Source: JABFSC01 sp031389045
GTDB lineage: Bacteria > Desulfobacterota > Binatia > Bin18
DNA: 12,702 bases
Direction: 5' to 3'
Assembly: GCA_031389045.1 (NCBI GenBank)
Contig: JANMSE010000437.1
Span: 1-12,702 of the forward strand
Under the pieces are notes generated by a model, which was not told the DNA's origin, made no database searches, and saw only the letters and a program-made list of their open reading frames with translations. The position numbers and the translations under genes were made by a program. This document shows positions 1-8,198 of this stretch, one piece after another (positions within the stretch are counted from its first letter, which is position 1; every line of letters starts with the position of its first letter).

Positions 1-273
1 CAACTAAAAGCCACGTATCCCGAAGCCGTCTCGCTGTTTGTATTACCTCCCTCCTGGCACGAACTTGAACGGCGACTGCGTGGACGCGGGACAGACGCGG
101 AAACCGTCATTACCCGCCGTCTGCAACGGGCGCGAGACGAGGCCCGCGAATTTTCCACGTATGATTATTGGATCGTTAACGACGACATTGAACGTGCGAT
201 CTCTCTGCTGCACGCGATTCTGACCGCGGAATGTGCTCGGGTCGCACGACTGCGCACGAGGAGCATCGTATGA
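1..273 (+). CDS. gmk: Guanylate kinase, C-terminal part (5' end outside window)
   Basis: This open frame enters from the left edge and ends at TGA 271-273, giving 90 residues. Guanylate kinase phosphorylates GMP (and dGMP) to GDP in the cytoplasm. The fragment carries the C-terminal half of the family pattern: LPPS, then ELERRLRGRGTD (the lid region with its arginines), an RRLQRAR helix, and the YDYWIVNDD motif that precedes the last helix. The catalytic P-loop and GMP-binding N-terminus lie upstream of the window. Its stop overlaps the start of the following rel gene (ATGA, 270-273), so the two are very probably co-transcribed and translationally coupled. The pairing makes metabolic sense because GDP and GTP are the acceptors for (p)ppGpp synthesis. 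In many bacteria rpoZ sits between gmk and spoT; here it does not. Identification is confident although the gene is partial. Confidence 0.93.
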   Translation, partial: QLKATYPEAVSLFVLPPSWHELERRLRGRGTDAETVITRRLQRARDEAREFSTYDYWIVNDDIERAISLLHAILTAECARVARLRTRSIV

Positions 274-2420
274 CCCTGGGTGAACTCGTCGAGAAAGTCC
301 GCGCCTATCAACCTGACCCTGATGCGGAGCTGATCGCCCGCGCCTACCACTTCTCCGAGCGCATGCACGAAGGACAAACCCGGCGCTCTGGCGAACCCTA
401 TTTTATCCATCCCGTTGGTGTCGCGAGCATCATCGCCGACATGAAGCTCGACGTACCCAGTATCATCACTGGTCTGCTGCACGATACCGTCGAGGATACG
501 CTCACCTCCTTGAGTCAAGTGGAAAAAGATTTTGGTCAGGAGATCGCGGCACTCGTCGATGGCGTCACCAAGATCAGCCAAATCACTTTCACCACACGCG
601 AAGAACGGCAGGCCGAGAACTTCCGTAAGATGATTATCGCGATGGCGCGCGACATCCGCGTCATCCTCGTGAAACTCGCGGACCGCGCCCACAACATGCG
701 CACATTGTCGTATCTCTCCGAGGAGAAGCAGCGAGAAATCGCTCAGGAAACGCTCGACATCTATGCGCCGCTGGCGCACCGGTTGGGCATCAATTGGCTC
801 AAGAGTGATCTCGAAGATAACGCGCTGCGGTATCTACAACCGACGGTGTACGGGCAACTCAAACAGGACATCGCCAAGAAAAAAGCGGAACGCGCCCAGT
901 ATATTGACGAGGTGATCTCGATCCTCAAGGAAAAATTGGCCGAGGCGGGGATTCAGGCCGAGGTCTATGGGCGGCCCAAGCACTTCTACTCCATCTACCA
1001 CAAGATGCAGAGCCAAAACCTGCTGTTCAGCGAGATTTACGACTTGGTGGGGTTCCGCGTCATCGTCAACGAGGTACGAGAATGTTACGAAGCGCTGGGC
1101 GTGGTTCACAGCCATTGGAAGCCGGTGCCAGGCCGCTTCAAGGATTACATCGCGCTGCCCAAGGCGAACCTCTATCAATCGTTGCATTCGACGGTGATTG
1201 GTCCCCACGGCGAACGGATTGAAATCCAAATCCGCACCCAGGAAATGCACCGGGTGGCGGAACAAGGGATCGCCGCGCACTGGACCTATAAGGAAGGCCG
1301 CCGAGGACTTGAAGAAGCGCAACGCTTCGCGTGGTTACGCCAACTGGTCGAATGGCAGCAACAGCTCAATGACCCGCAAGAGTTCTTGCAAACCGTCAAG
1401 GGAGACCTGTTTACCGACGAAGTCTATGTCTTTACCCCCAAGGGTGATCTCCATAACTTTCCGCAAGGCGCGGGAGTGATCGACTTCGCCTATCGCATAC
1501 ATACGGAAGTCGGCAATCATTGCACCGGTGCGCGCGTCAACAGTCGCATGGTGCCGCTTCGCCATCAGCTCCAGAATGGCGACACCATCGAGATCCTCAC
1601 CTCGGCGCAGCAAACCCCGAATAAAGACTGGCTGAAGCTGGTGCGAACGCCCAAGGCGCAGAACCGGATTCGCCAGTGGCTCAAAGCCCAGCAACATGAT
1701 CGCAGCGTGTCGCTGGGGCGCGAGATGTTGGAACGCGAATTAGCGCGCCATCACCTCGACCTGGCGGGCATGCGCAAGCACGGCAACATGGACGCCGCGC
1801 TCAAAGCCCTCAGCCTCAAGGATGAGGAGACCCTGTTAGCCGCGCTGGGATACGGGCAAATCACGCTTGGCCAAGTGCTCCCGCACTGCATTCCCCAGGC
1901 GGAGCCACCAGTTCAAGGACAGACGGCCGACGCCATTGAGCTGGAAAAAATTCGCCAGCGCGCGCAAATCCGCGAGGATCGTGGTGGCGTGCGTGTTGGA
2001 GGAGTCGAAGATGTGCTGGTCCGCTATGGCCGCTGTTGCAACCCGCTTCCTGGAGAACGGATCATCGGGGTGATTACCCGTGGCAAAGGCGCCACCGTGC
2101 ATGCGATTGGTTGTCAGCGACTCTTGGCGAGCGATCCACAACGTCACATTCAGGTGACGTGGGATAGCAAGGCGGAAACGCTACGCCCAGTCAAAATCGA
2201 AGTGCTCTCGGAAGATCGTCACGGCTTGCTGGCGGCGATGAGCAAGGCGATCAGCGAATCGGGTGTGAACATTGTCAATGCGAATGTCCGCACCCTGCCC
2301 GACAAACGGGCCATGAACATCTTTGAGGTACTGGTGCCGAGCGCGGAGGTGTTAGAGCAGTTGCTGCGGGGGTTGAACCGCGTGCGCGGGGTGGTGAAAG
2401 TCACGCGGATGGGGAAATAG
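270..2420 (+). CDS. rel: Bifunctional (p)ppGpp synthetase/hydrolase, RelA/SpoT family
   Basis: A 716-residue, full-length long RSH enzyme that makes and degrades the stringent-response alarmone (p)ppGpp. The N-terminal HD hydrolase domain looks intact: H47, H71-D72 in HDTVED, and D138/N142 in LADRAHN. The synthetase domain follows (about 230-340) with GRPKHFYSIY, D258, the RFKD motif at 289-292 and E318 in IEIQIRT. RXKD rather than EXDD is typical of bifunctional Rel/SpoT, not monofunctional RelA. A TGS domain (about 384-445) begins DEVYVFTPKGD. A conserved-cysteine region (C589, C590, H611, C615) precedes a C-terminal ACT domain (about 640-716). I chose ATG 270 over an ATG at 231 because GAGGAG (258-263) is well placed, the protein then starts at the usual point, and 231 lies inside gmk. 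Both activities are inferred from conserved residues. Confidence 0.95.
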   Translation: MTLGELVEKVRAYQPDPDAELIARAYHFSERMHEGQTRRSGEPYFIHPVGVASIIADMKLDVPSIITGLLHDTVEDTLTSLSQVEKDFGQEIAALVDGVTKISQITFTTREERQAENFRKMIIAMARDIRVILVKLADRAHNMRTLSYLSEEKQREIAQETLDIYAPLAHRLGINWLKSDLEDNALRYLQPTVYGQLKQDIAKKKAERAQYIDEVISILKEKLAEAGIQAEVYGRPKHFYSIYHKMQSQNLLFSEIYDLVGFRVIVNEVRECYEALGVVHSHWKPVPGRFKDYIALPKANLYQSLHSTVIGPHGERIEIQIRTQEMHRVAEQGIAAHWTYKEGRRGLEEAQRFAWLRQLVEWQQQLNDPQEFLQTVKGDLFTDEVYVFTPKGDLHNFPQGAGVIDFAYRIHTEVGNHCTGARVNSRMVPLRHQLQNGDTIEILTSAQQTPNKDWLKLVRTPKAQNRIRQWLKAQQHDRSVSLGREMLERELARHHLDLAGMRKHGNMDAALKALSLKDEETLLAALGYGQITLGQVLPHCIPQAEPPVQGQTADAIELEKIRQRAQIREDRGGVRVGGVEDVLVRYGRCCNPLPGERIIGVITRGKGATVHAIGCQRLLASDPQRHIQVTWDSKAETLRPVKIEVLSEDRHGLLAAMSKAISESGVNIVNANVRTLPDKRAMNIFEVLVPSAEVLEQLLRGLNRVRGVVKVTRMGK

Positions 2421-2569
2421 GGCGAGTCTAGGGGCAAGTCACTGCCAGTCTCAGACAAGTCGCTGCAAGTCTAGGACGGGTCTAGGGCAAGTCAGAAATA
2501 AGATCGTGACCTAGTGGCAACTGGCCTGAGACTGGCCTGAGACTTGTCCGAGACTTGTTTGAGACTTCC
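2421..2569. repeat. Paired inverted arrays of about 11-bp repeats between convergent genes
   Basis: The space between rel (+) and rpmB (-) is filled with short degenerate repeats. In the left half, AGTC recurs at 2425, 2437, 2447, 2458, 2468 and 2490, with a GGTC variant at 2478, so spacing is about 10-12 bp. In the right half its complement GACT recurs at 2530, 2541, 2552 and 2563, exactly 11 bp apart, with AACT at 2519 in the same phase. A fuller unit is close to CAAGTCTCAGG, and the two halves are in opposite orientation around about 2505. The RNA could fold into a long imperfect hairpin on either strand. It may act as a bidirectional terminator or protein-binding array; no U-tract is present and the function is unknown. 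Confidence 0.7.
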
Positions 2570-2761
2570 TCACGCCGCTTTCTGAATGCGACCAGAGCGG
2601 ATACAGCTTGTGCAGACGCGAATACGTTTCACGCCATCGGCAAGTTTGGCTCTGACGCGCTGGAGATTGGGCATCCAGCGGCGTTTGGTTTTATTGTTGG
2701 CGTGACTGACATTATTGCCAACGGACGGGTGTTTTCCACAGATTCTACAGGTCCATGCCAT
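2570..2761 (-). CDS. rpmB: 50S ribosomal protein L28 (zinc-binding type)
   Basis: This 63-residue protein is a normal-length bL28 of the large ribosomal subunit. It starts MAWTCRICGK and contains SHANNKTKRRWMPNLQ, the family signature that contacts 23S rRNA, and ends with RVCTSCIRSGRI. Two CxxC pairs (C5/C8 and C50/C53) form the zinc ribbon of the C+ version; many bacteria also carry or instead use a cysteine-free L28 under zinc limitation. ATG 2759-2761 is preceded by GGAGG nine bases upstream. The gene stands alone on the minus strand, converging on rel. A weak promoter (TTGCAG, 16 bp, TTACAC) can be read on the minus strand upstream. Identification is firm. Confidence 0.95.
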   Translation of the reverse strand: MAWTCRICGKHPSVGNNVSHANNKTKRRWMPNLQRVRAKLADGVKRIRVCTSCIRSGRIQKAA

Positions 2762-2877
2762 TTATGCGGTCCTCCCAAAGAGGCCCTGGTGTAACACACC
2801 GAGCCTAGAGCTGCAAGGGAAGCGTGGCTGGCTCCACAAGGTCGAACTTCAGCCCATTCCTGTGTCCGCGTTCCGAA

Positions 2878-5292
2878 TCAATACAGCACGCGTTCGTCCT
2901 TGAGTTCAGCAATCCGCTGAGTGGAATAGCCAAGGATGTCGCGCATCACCTGGTCGGTATCCTGGCCCAGCAGTGGCGCGGGGGAGCGCACACCATTCGG
3001 TGCGTGCGTGAGTCGCCACGGCATCCCCATGTGGGTGCGCACCCCCACTTCGGGATGCGCCAGCCGTTCAAAGAAGCCACGCGCGTTGAGGTGCGGATCC
3101 TCGACCAAGTCCTTCCCATTCATTGAGGGAAATGCCGCGACTCCGACCGCTTGCAACCGGCGGGTCACCTCCCACTTGTCGCGGAGAGTGGTCCATTCCG
3201 TCAGTATCTGGTCCAATGCCTCTTCGTTCGCTTTGCGCGCGGTCGCAGTACGAAACCTGGCATCGTCCGCCAGTTGTGGCTGTCCGATGACGTGACACAA
3301 CGAGTGCCACTCGGTTTCCGTTCCACACGCGATGGTCACCCATTCATCTTCGCCCGCGCACCGAAAACAGTTGTGGGGAGCCATCCACGGATCGTGATTC
3401 CCTTGCCGGTCGGGTTGTGAGCCATTCATCACATAGTCCATCCACCCTTCGGGCACGAGCGCGGCGACCGACTCCCATAACGAGACATCAATGTGTTGGC
3501 CTTGGCCGGTGCGCGTGCGGGCCGCCAAGGCCGCGCAGATCGCCACCGCCGCATGGATGCCCGCAGTGGGGTCGCCATACGCCATCCCCACTTCTTGCGG
3601 CGGTCCGCCTTCATACCCGGTCATCGCCGATAATCCCGTCAACGGCGGAATAGCCGGACCATAGGCCATATAATTGCGGTGCGGGCCTGTGTGCCCATAG
3701 CCGGAGATCGAAGCCATGATGATGTCAGGCTTGATCTTCTTGAGTTCCTCGTACCCTAATCCGAGACCGTCCATCACACCGGTGGCGAAGTTCTGCACCA
3801 CTACATCACTGTGCGCGATCAGTTCCTTGACGATACCGAGTCCTTTTTCAGTGGTGAGATTCAACAGCACACTTTTCTTCCCTTGCCCCCATTGGTTGAA
3901 GAGCGCGCAGCGATTCACTCCGGGTTCCATGTCCGCGGGATAGTAGGCAAGGCGGCGGGCGAGATCGATGTGCGCTTGCGATTCAATCTTGATGACCTCC
4001 GCGCCCAGATGCGCCAGATGCAGGGCACAGAAGGGACCCGCCCATACCCAGCTAAAATCGGCGACACGGACTCCGGTGAGAGGCAAACAGGTGCTGGGGG
4101 TGAGGGGCTGGGGGTGAGGGGGAAAAGGCTGGGAACGTGAAACCTGAAACTCGGAACTTGAAACTTCAGAATTATGCTCTCCCAAGAGTGGCGCGGGTCG
4201 GCGGATTCGCCACCAGGGTTCATGCAACCGATACGGTGCCCCGAGATGTGTGAGTGTCCCAGCCCGACTATGGGAAACATCAACGAAGAAATGCCGCGCC
4301 CGCAACTGTTCCTGTCGCGCGAGCTGCGCCATCGAGAAAACGGGGGCGAAACAGAGTCGCTGGGCTTGCGCCGTATGGAACAGTTCCTCGACCTTCCACT
4401 CCTTGATCCACTCGGCGAGATAGAACTGCAGCAGGTCCTGATTCTTGGCGCGGTTGGCGAGCCCTTGGAAAATGTCCATCGTCACCCATTCGGGGGTGCC
4501 CATCAGTTTGACCAGCCGTTGCCATTGATCTTCTTCGGCGATGACCACAAACATGAGTCCGTCCTGACATGGAAAAATGCCCCACGGCACCAGAACGCGT
4601 TTGCCCAAGCGTGTCGCGATCTGTCCTTGATATGTGTAGTTCGGCGCGCTCACATCCACGAACGAGGCGATGTACGCCTGCGTCGAGAAATCGATATGTT
4701 CGCCATGTCCCGTGTGCAGCGCCCGATAGTACGCCCCCAGGGCAACGGTCGCCGCCGCCGTCCCACCTTGAAAATCGGCCTGATGCCCAGCCGCTTTCAG
4801 TGGTGGTAAGTCAGGACGATCGGACCCCCCAGGACTCAACCATGCCCAGCCCCCGCCGTGGGCGATGGTCAGTTCATGGGCCTGATAATCTTTGTGTGGG
4901 CCGCTGAGACCAAAAGGGGTAATCGAGCACATGACGAGGGCAGGGTTGACCTCACTGAAGGTGTCATAGTCGATCCCCAAGGCGTGCATCCGCGCGGGAG
5001 GATAATTATGGATGAGGATATCCGCCCATGCCACCAGACGGCTGAGTGCCGTTGGGTCCCGCATGGGGTCCCAGGTGCAACTCCGCTTGTTGGTATTGAG
5101 CGCGAGAAACAAGCCACTTTGCTCAGGATCAGGGTTCCCGTGTGGAAAAGGGCCGCGTCGTCGAGCGAGATCGCCACCGGGTTCTTCGACTTTGATGACA
5201 TCGGCCCCGAGATCAGCCATGATCTTGGTGGCATAGGCCGCCGATACCAGGTTGCCGAGTTCCAGGACCTTCACTCCTTCGAGTCCGTGCAT
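2878..5292 (-). CDS. Tandem two-domain family III CoA-transferase (CaiB/BaiF)
   Basis: This 804-residue protein holds two complete family III CoA-transferase domains, whereas the usual member is about 400 residues. Such enzymes move CoA between carboxylic acids through an aspartyl-CoA thioester. Domain 1 (about 1-372) begins LEGVKVLELGN and has the candidate catalytic D173, followed by GGTAAATVALGAYYRALHTG. Domain 2 (about 404-790) begins LTGVRVADFSWVWAGP and has D574 in AYGDPTAG, followed by RTRTGQGQHIDVSL. Both aspartates are present, so neither half looks dead. The linker (about 373-403) is encoded by repeat DNA. ATG 5290-5292 has GGAGG eight bases upstream. Family III transferases work as interlocked dimers, so one chain may fold as a pseudo-dimer. 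The amidohydrolase upstream is on the same strand, 193 bp away. The substrate is unknown; degradation of carnitine-, bile acid- or aromatic-type acids is possible. Confidence 0.9.
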   Translation of the reverse strand: MHGLEGVKVLELGNLVSAAYATKIMADLGADVIKVEEPGGDLARRRGPFPHGNPDPEQSGLFLALNTNKRSCTWDPMRDPTALSRLVAWADILIHNYPPARMHALGIDYDTFSEVNPALVMCSITPFGLSGPHKDYQAHELTIAHGGGWAWLSPGGSDRPDLPPLKAAGHQADFQGGTAAATVALGAYYRALHTGHGEHIDFSTQAYIASFVDVSAPNYTYQGQIATRLGKRVLVPWGIFPCQDGLMFVVIAEEDQWQRLVKLMGTPEWVTMDIFQGLANRAKNQDLLQFYLAEWIKEWKVEELFHTAQAQRLCFAPVFSMAQLARQEQLRARHFFVDVSHSRAGTLTHLGAPYRLHEPWWRIRRPAPLLGEHNSEVSSSEFQVSRSQPFPPHPQPLTPSTCLPLTGVRVADFSWVWAGPFCALHLAHLGAEVIKIESQAHIDLARRLAYYPADMEPGVNRCALFNQWGQGKKSVLLNLTTEKGLGIVKELIAHSDVVVQNFATGVMDGLGLGYEELKKIKPDIIMASISGYGHTGPHRNYMAYGPAIPPLTGLSAMTGYEGGPPQEVGMAYGDPTAGIHAAVAICAALAARTRTGQGQHIDVSLWESVAALVPEGWMDYVMNGSQPDRQGNHDPWMAPHNCFRCAGEDEWVTIACGTETEWHSLCHVIGQPQLADDARFRTATARKANEEALDQILTEWTTLRDKWEVTRRLQAVGVAAFPSMNGKDLVEDPHLNARGFFERLAHPEVGVRTHMGMPWRLTHAPNGVRSPAPLLGQDTDQVMRDILGYSTQRIAELKDERVLY
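4086..4176. repeat. Low-complexity repeats encoding the CoA-transferase interdomain linker
   Basis: Two repeat types lie inside the coding sequence. A perfect 14-bp tandem duplication, CTGGGGGTGAGGGG, occupies 4094-4107 and 4108-4121. Five degenerate heptamers follow at 4132-4166: GGAACGT, GAAACCT, GAAACTC, GGAACTT and GAAACTT. Read on the minus strand they encode a Ser/Pro-rich linker (EVSSSEFQVSRS, then PFPPHPQPLTPS) unlike either flanking domain. Such repeats are usually intergenic, which suggests two adjacent genes fused through the spacer between them. Confidence 0.75.
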
Positions 5293-5485
5293 GGATTGTT
5301 CCTCCCTGACCTAAGCGAGTCTTCGTAGTCCTGGCTATACAGAACTCCACGCCACACAGCAACGTTGCCTGGGATCAATCAGTCGATACGACATTTGGAG
5401 ATGTCGTGACCGCGAGTGAAGACTCCCCCCACACGGAGCGCGAGGGGAGTGGGATCGGCACCGCACCAATGCCGTGCGCTTCGAT
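5293..5485. other. Intergenic region with two possible hairpins
   Basis: This 193-bp gap separates the amidohydrolase stop from the CoA-transferase start, both on the minus strand. It holds two inverted repeats: ACGACAT/ATGTCGT at 5388-5407 (7-bp arms, 6-nt loop) and ACTCCCC/GGGGAGT at 5422-5450 (7-bp arms, longer loop). Neither has a U-tract on the minus strand, so a classical intrinsic terminator is not supported. I see no small gene here. Whether the two genes share a transcript is open. Confidence 0.4.
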
Positions 5486-6859
5486 TTAGTGACTCCGTAC
5501 CACTTCCGACTTTGGCACTTGCGCCAACAGCGTGTGCGGGTCATGGGCCACACCACCGCGGTAGACGGTGGTCATCTGACGGATGTCGTGGACATCGCGC
5601 AGCGGATCGCCATCGACCACCAGAAAATCGGCATACCGACCTGGAGCGATACTCCCCAGGTTCTCCTGCTGGCGAAGATATTTGGCCGCCACGGACGTCA
5701 CCGCTTTGATCGCGGCCATACTGCCAATCGCCTCGGCCAACAGTTCCACCTCCCGTAACAGCGCGAATCCCGGCGGCGGGAATGGCAGCCCACCACAGTC
5801 TGTCCCTCCGACAACAAGTCCACCCGCTTCGTGCAAGATGCGTGTCACTTCTTGGTGCTTCTCCAAGGCTTTGCGGCAATTCGCGGGCTCGAAGAATCCG
5901 GGATAAATATCCCAATCTGGCCGCTCGCCCGTATGCGCGATCATCGCTTTCTGTCGCGCGAGCACCATCGGTGGAATGTATTGTCGATCCGGATCCTGCA
6001 TCGCGGCCTCGCGTCCACACTTGGCCATCCATAGCAGGTCCAACGTCGTGCCCATGTTCACTTGGTGATCGACCATCGCGCCGAACCAGGTTTTTGCCCG
6101 TTGACTCTCCAGGTCCGCCTCTTCCCAGCCTTTGACGGTCAGCGTCCAAAATTTGGGGTCCATCATCGACATCACATTGGTGCCAGGCCCAAACCGCTGA
6201 TCGAGCGCGCAGAAGTCGTTGTAGGGGGAAATCCACACGTGCTCTAACCCATTGATGCCCGCTTTGATGAGATCAAGCGAATGGGTATAGCCCAAATGGC
6301 CGGTCACCGGCACGCGCTGATCGACGAATTTGATGACCGCCTTGGCCGTGTCCGGTGGCAGCGTGAAATAGAGCTTGATGCCGTCCACGCCCGCCTTCAA
6401 CAAGTCGCCGATCTTTTGGGGCACGGCGTCCGGGGACGGAATACTGTCGAGCATTTCCCCCAGCGGCCCACCGTACTCGAAACTGTGGTCGGGTCCGTCG
6501 AGCAGCGGCCCCAGAATAAACATGCGCGGCCCCAACTGCTTGCCGGAGTTCAGGTCCGCTTTCAGTTGCTTGACCTTCTCTAGTTTCGCGCCGACATCGC
6601 GCACGGTGGTGACACCCGCCGCGAGAAAGAGCGGCAGACTCGCGCGGTCCATGAAGGTGGCATGAACATGCGTGTCGATCAGACCGGGCATGACAGTCTT
6701 ACCGCCCACATCAATGACCTGCGCCCCCGCGGGTGCGGGCACGTCACCACGCTCGACTTTGGCGATCCGCTCGCCGTCAATGAGGAGCGAGACGCGGTCT
6801 TGCGGCTGGTCAGTGAGGCCATCAATCAGTCGAACATTCCGTAAAAGTGTTTGTGCCAT
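5486..6859 (-). CDS. Metal-dependent amidohydrolase (imidazolonepropionase/prolidase-like)
   Basis: A 457-residue member of the amidohydrolase superfamily, probably cytoplasmic since no signal peptide is visible. All expected metal ligands of the binuclear subtype can be seen: H64-x-H66 in DTHVHAT after PGLI, K162 in GIKLYF (the usual carboxylated lysine), H188 in GHLGYT, H207 in GLEHVW and D354 in GGTDCGG. The C-terminal strands (GSIAPGRYADFLVVDGDPL) rebuild the small beta-sandwich typical of the family. ATG 6857-6859 follows AAGGAGG at a short four-base spacing. It is divergent from the amidohydrolase_2 gene and upstream of the CoA-transferase on the same strand. The superfamily hydrolyses C-N, P-O and similar bonds, and relatives include Xaa-Pro dipeptidases and organophosphate or carbamate hydrolases. 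Family is certain; substrate cannot be assigned. Confidence 0.92.
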   Translation of the reverse strand: MAQTLLRNVRLIDGLTDQPQDRVSLLIDGERIAKVERGDVPAPAGAQVIDVGGKTVMPGLIDTHVHATFMDRASLPLFLAAGVTTVRDVGAKLEKVKQLKADLNSGKQLGPRMFILGPLLDGPDHSFEYGGPLGEMLDSIPSPDAVPQKIGDLLKAGVDGIKLYFTLPPDTAKAVIKFVDQRVPVTGHLGYTHSLDLIKAGINGLEHVWISPYNDFCALDQRFGPGTNVMSMMDPKFWTLTVKGWEEADLESQRAKTWFGAMVDHQVNMGTTLDLLWMAKCGREAAMQDPDRQYIPPMVLARQKAMIAHTGERPDWDIYPGFFEPANCRKALEKHQEVTRILHEAGGLVVGGTDCGGLPFPPPGFALLREVELLAEAIGSMAAIKAVTSVAAKYLRQQENLGSIAPGRYADFLVVDGDPLRDVHDIRQMTTVYRGGVAHDPHTLLAQVPKSEVVRSH

Positions 6860-7038
6860 ACGTCCTCCTTTTCCTGGTTGATATACACCTTCTCACGAGA
6901 GGAGCAACCAAAGCCCTCACCGCGGTTCCCATCACTTCGCCGCGCGGTCACGATATTCTAACAAGTTGACAAGACCATTCGAGTGAGTGATTCTTGCCTT
7001 CACCACCGATTTTCACTCCCACGAAAGAAAGGAGCACT
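6860..7038. promoter_or_regulatory. Divergent promoter region between two amidohydrolase genes
   Basis: This 179-bp region separates divergently transcribed genes, so it must serve both. For the plus gene a perfect TTGACA -35 box lies at 6966-6971; the best -10 at 17-bp spacing is GATTCT (6989-6994), which is poor and may need an activator. For the minus gene, TTGCTC (complement of 6902-6907) and TATATC (complement of 6880-6885) are 16 bp apart. The layout would permit shared regulation, but I see no clear operator and no regulator gene in the window. Confidence 0.45.
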
Positions 7039-8193
7039 ATGAACAGCACAAAACAGTTTCCCTATTCTGGTGCCGTTGATGCCGACGGCCATATCCTCGA
7101 ACCGCCCGATCTCTGGGAAAAATATATCGACCCCCAGTTCCGCGACCGCACGATCCGCTTGCGCACGAATCACGACGGGCTCGAAGTGCTTGAGCTGGGC
7201 GGCGCACCGGCGAAATACATGCGTCCTGGGCAGTTGGCGATGTCGGGCGCCATGGGCAAACGCGGCAAAGACCTCGACCCCAGCCCCGAAAAGACCTACG
7301 TGAATCAGGCCCCGTTTGGCTCCATGTTCCCCAAGGAGCGGCTCGCCCGCATGGACCAAGAAGGGCTGGAGAAGGCCCTCATCTATCCGAGTCTCGGGCT
7401 GCTATGGGAGGCCGAGGATTTACCCGACCTCGAACTGCAAGCGGCGTTCGCCCGCGCGTACAATCGCTGGGTGGTGGATTTTTGCGCGGATTCCAACGAC
7501 CGGCTCGTGCCGATCGCCCATATCTCATTTGGTGATCCCCAGGAAGCCGCCCGAGAGCTGGAGCGGGCAGTCACCAGCGGGTGCAAGGGCGCGTTCTTCG
7601 TTCCATTCACGCCGACGTATAAATCCCACGCCCATCCCGACTACGATGCGTTCTGGGCCAGGGCGCAGGAGTTGGACATCCCCGTGGGAATTCACCCTAG
7701 TGGAGAACCACCGGCAAAACGGGTGCACCAACGGTTCCACGACATGAAGTGGGCACTCTGGCACCATAACGTGCACGGGGCGCAGGGTCCCTTACAAGCG
7801 TTCACCGCAATGTTCCAGTATGGCTTGTTTGATCGCTTTCCCAAAGTGAAAGTCATCGTATTGGAGTCCGGTGCTGGCTGGGCGGGATACCTGCTGAACC
7901 GCATGGATGCGGTGTATGACAGTCCGCTCGGCGACACGGTCCGCCTCAAAGAGAAGCCCAGTGTCTACTTTGAGCGTCAGTGTTGGATATCCGGGGACCC
8001 GGATGAGAAGGCGTTCGGCCACGTCGTGGAGTTTGTCGGAGCCGACAAATTCTTCTGGGCCTCCGACTTTCCTCACTTTGATCACCCAGGGAATTACATG
8101 GAAGAGCTCCGCGAGCTCGTGGAGCCGATGTCCGCCACGACACGCCGGAAGGTCATCGGTGAGAATGTGGCGAAAGTCTACAACCTGCGATAA
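7039..8193 (+). CDS. Amidohydrolase_2 family metal-dependent hydrolase/decarboxylase (ACMSD-like)
   Basis: A 384-residue TIM-barrel protein of the amidohydrolase_2 family (COG2159), whose members include aminocarboxymuconate-semialdehyde, gamma-resorcylate and other non-oxidative decarboxylases, and many uncharacterised hydrolases. Visible motifs are DADGHILEP near the N-terminus (D16, H18 metal ligands), H219 in GIHPSGEPP, E276 in VLESGAGWAGYLLNRMD, and D343 in FWASDFPHFDHP. The C-terminus (RRKVIGENVAKVYNL) is the usual family ending. ATG 7039 was chosen over an in-frame ATG at 6994 because AAAGGAG lies just upstream and the protein then begins at the normal distance from the DADGH motif. 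It is transcribed away from the other amidohydrolase. An imperfect hairpin follows the stop. Family is certain; the reaction is not. Confidence 0.92.
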   Translation: MNSTKQFPYSGAVDADGHILEPPDLWEKYIDPQFRDRTIRLRTNHDGLEVLELGGAPAKYMRPGQLAMSGAMGKRGKDLDPSPEKTYVNQAPFGSMFPKERLARMDQEGLEKALIYPSLGLLWEAEDLPDLELQAAFARAYNRWVVDFCADSNDRLVPIAHISFGDPQEAARELERAVTSGCKGAFFVPFTPTYKSHAHPDYDAFWARAQELDIPVGIHPSGEPPAKRVHQRFHDMKWALWHHNVHGAQGPLQAFTAMFQYGLFDRFPKVKVIVLESGAGWAGYLLNRMDAVYDSPLGDTVRLKEKPSVYFERQCWISGDPDEKAFGHVVEFVGADKFFWASDFPHFDHPGNYMEELRELVEPMSATTRRKVIGENVAKVYNLR

Positions 8194-8198
8194 GCCCC

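Noticed and set aside
231..269. Upstream in-frame ATG for rel
   Set aside because: It lies inside gmk, lacks a good ribosome site and adds 13 non-family residues; ATG 270 has GAGGAG at proper spacing and an ATGA overlap.
165..779. Minus-strand open frame of 204 codons
   Set aside because: It lies antisense to gmk and rel, which have full family matches; it has no recognisable domain and is an antisense shadow of GC-rich coding sequence.
4174..4809. Plus-strand open frame of 211 codons
   Set aside because: Fully antisense to domain 1 of the CoA-transferase and without motifs.
5541..6236. Second minus-strand frame of 231 codons overlapping the amidohydrolase
   Set aside because: An alternate frame within the amidohydrolase coding region; Arg/Gly-rich composition with no family motif.
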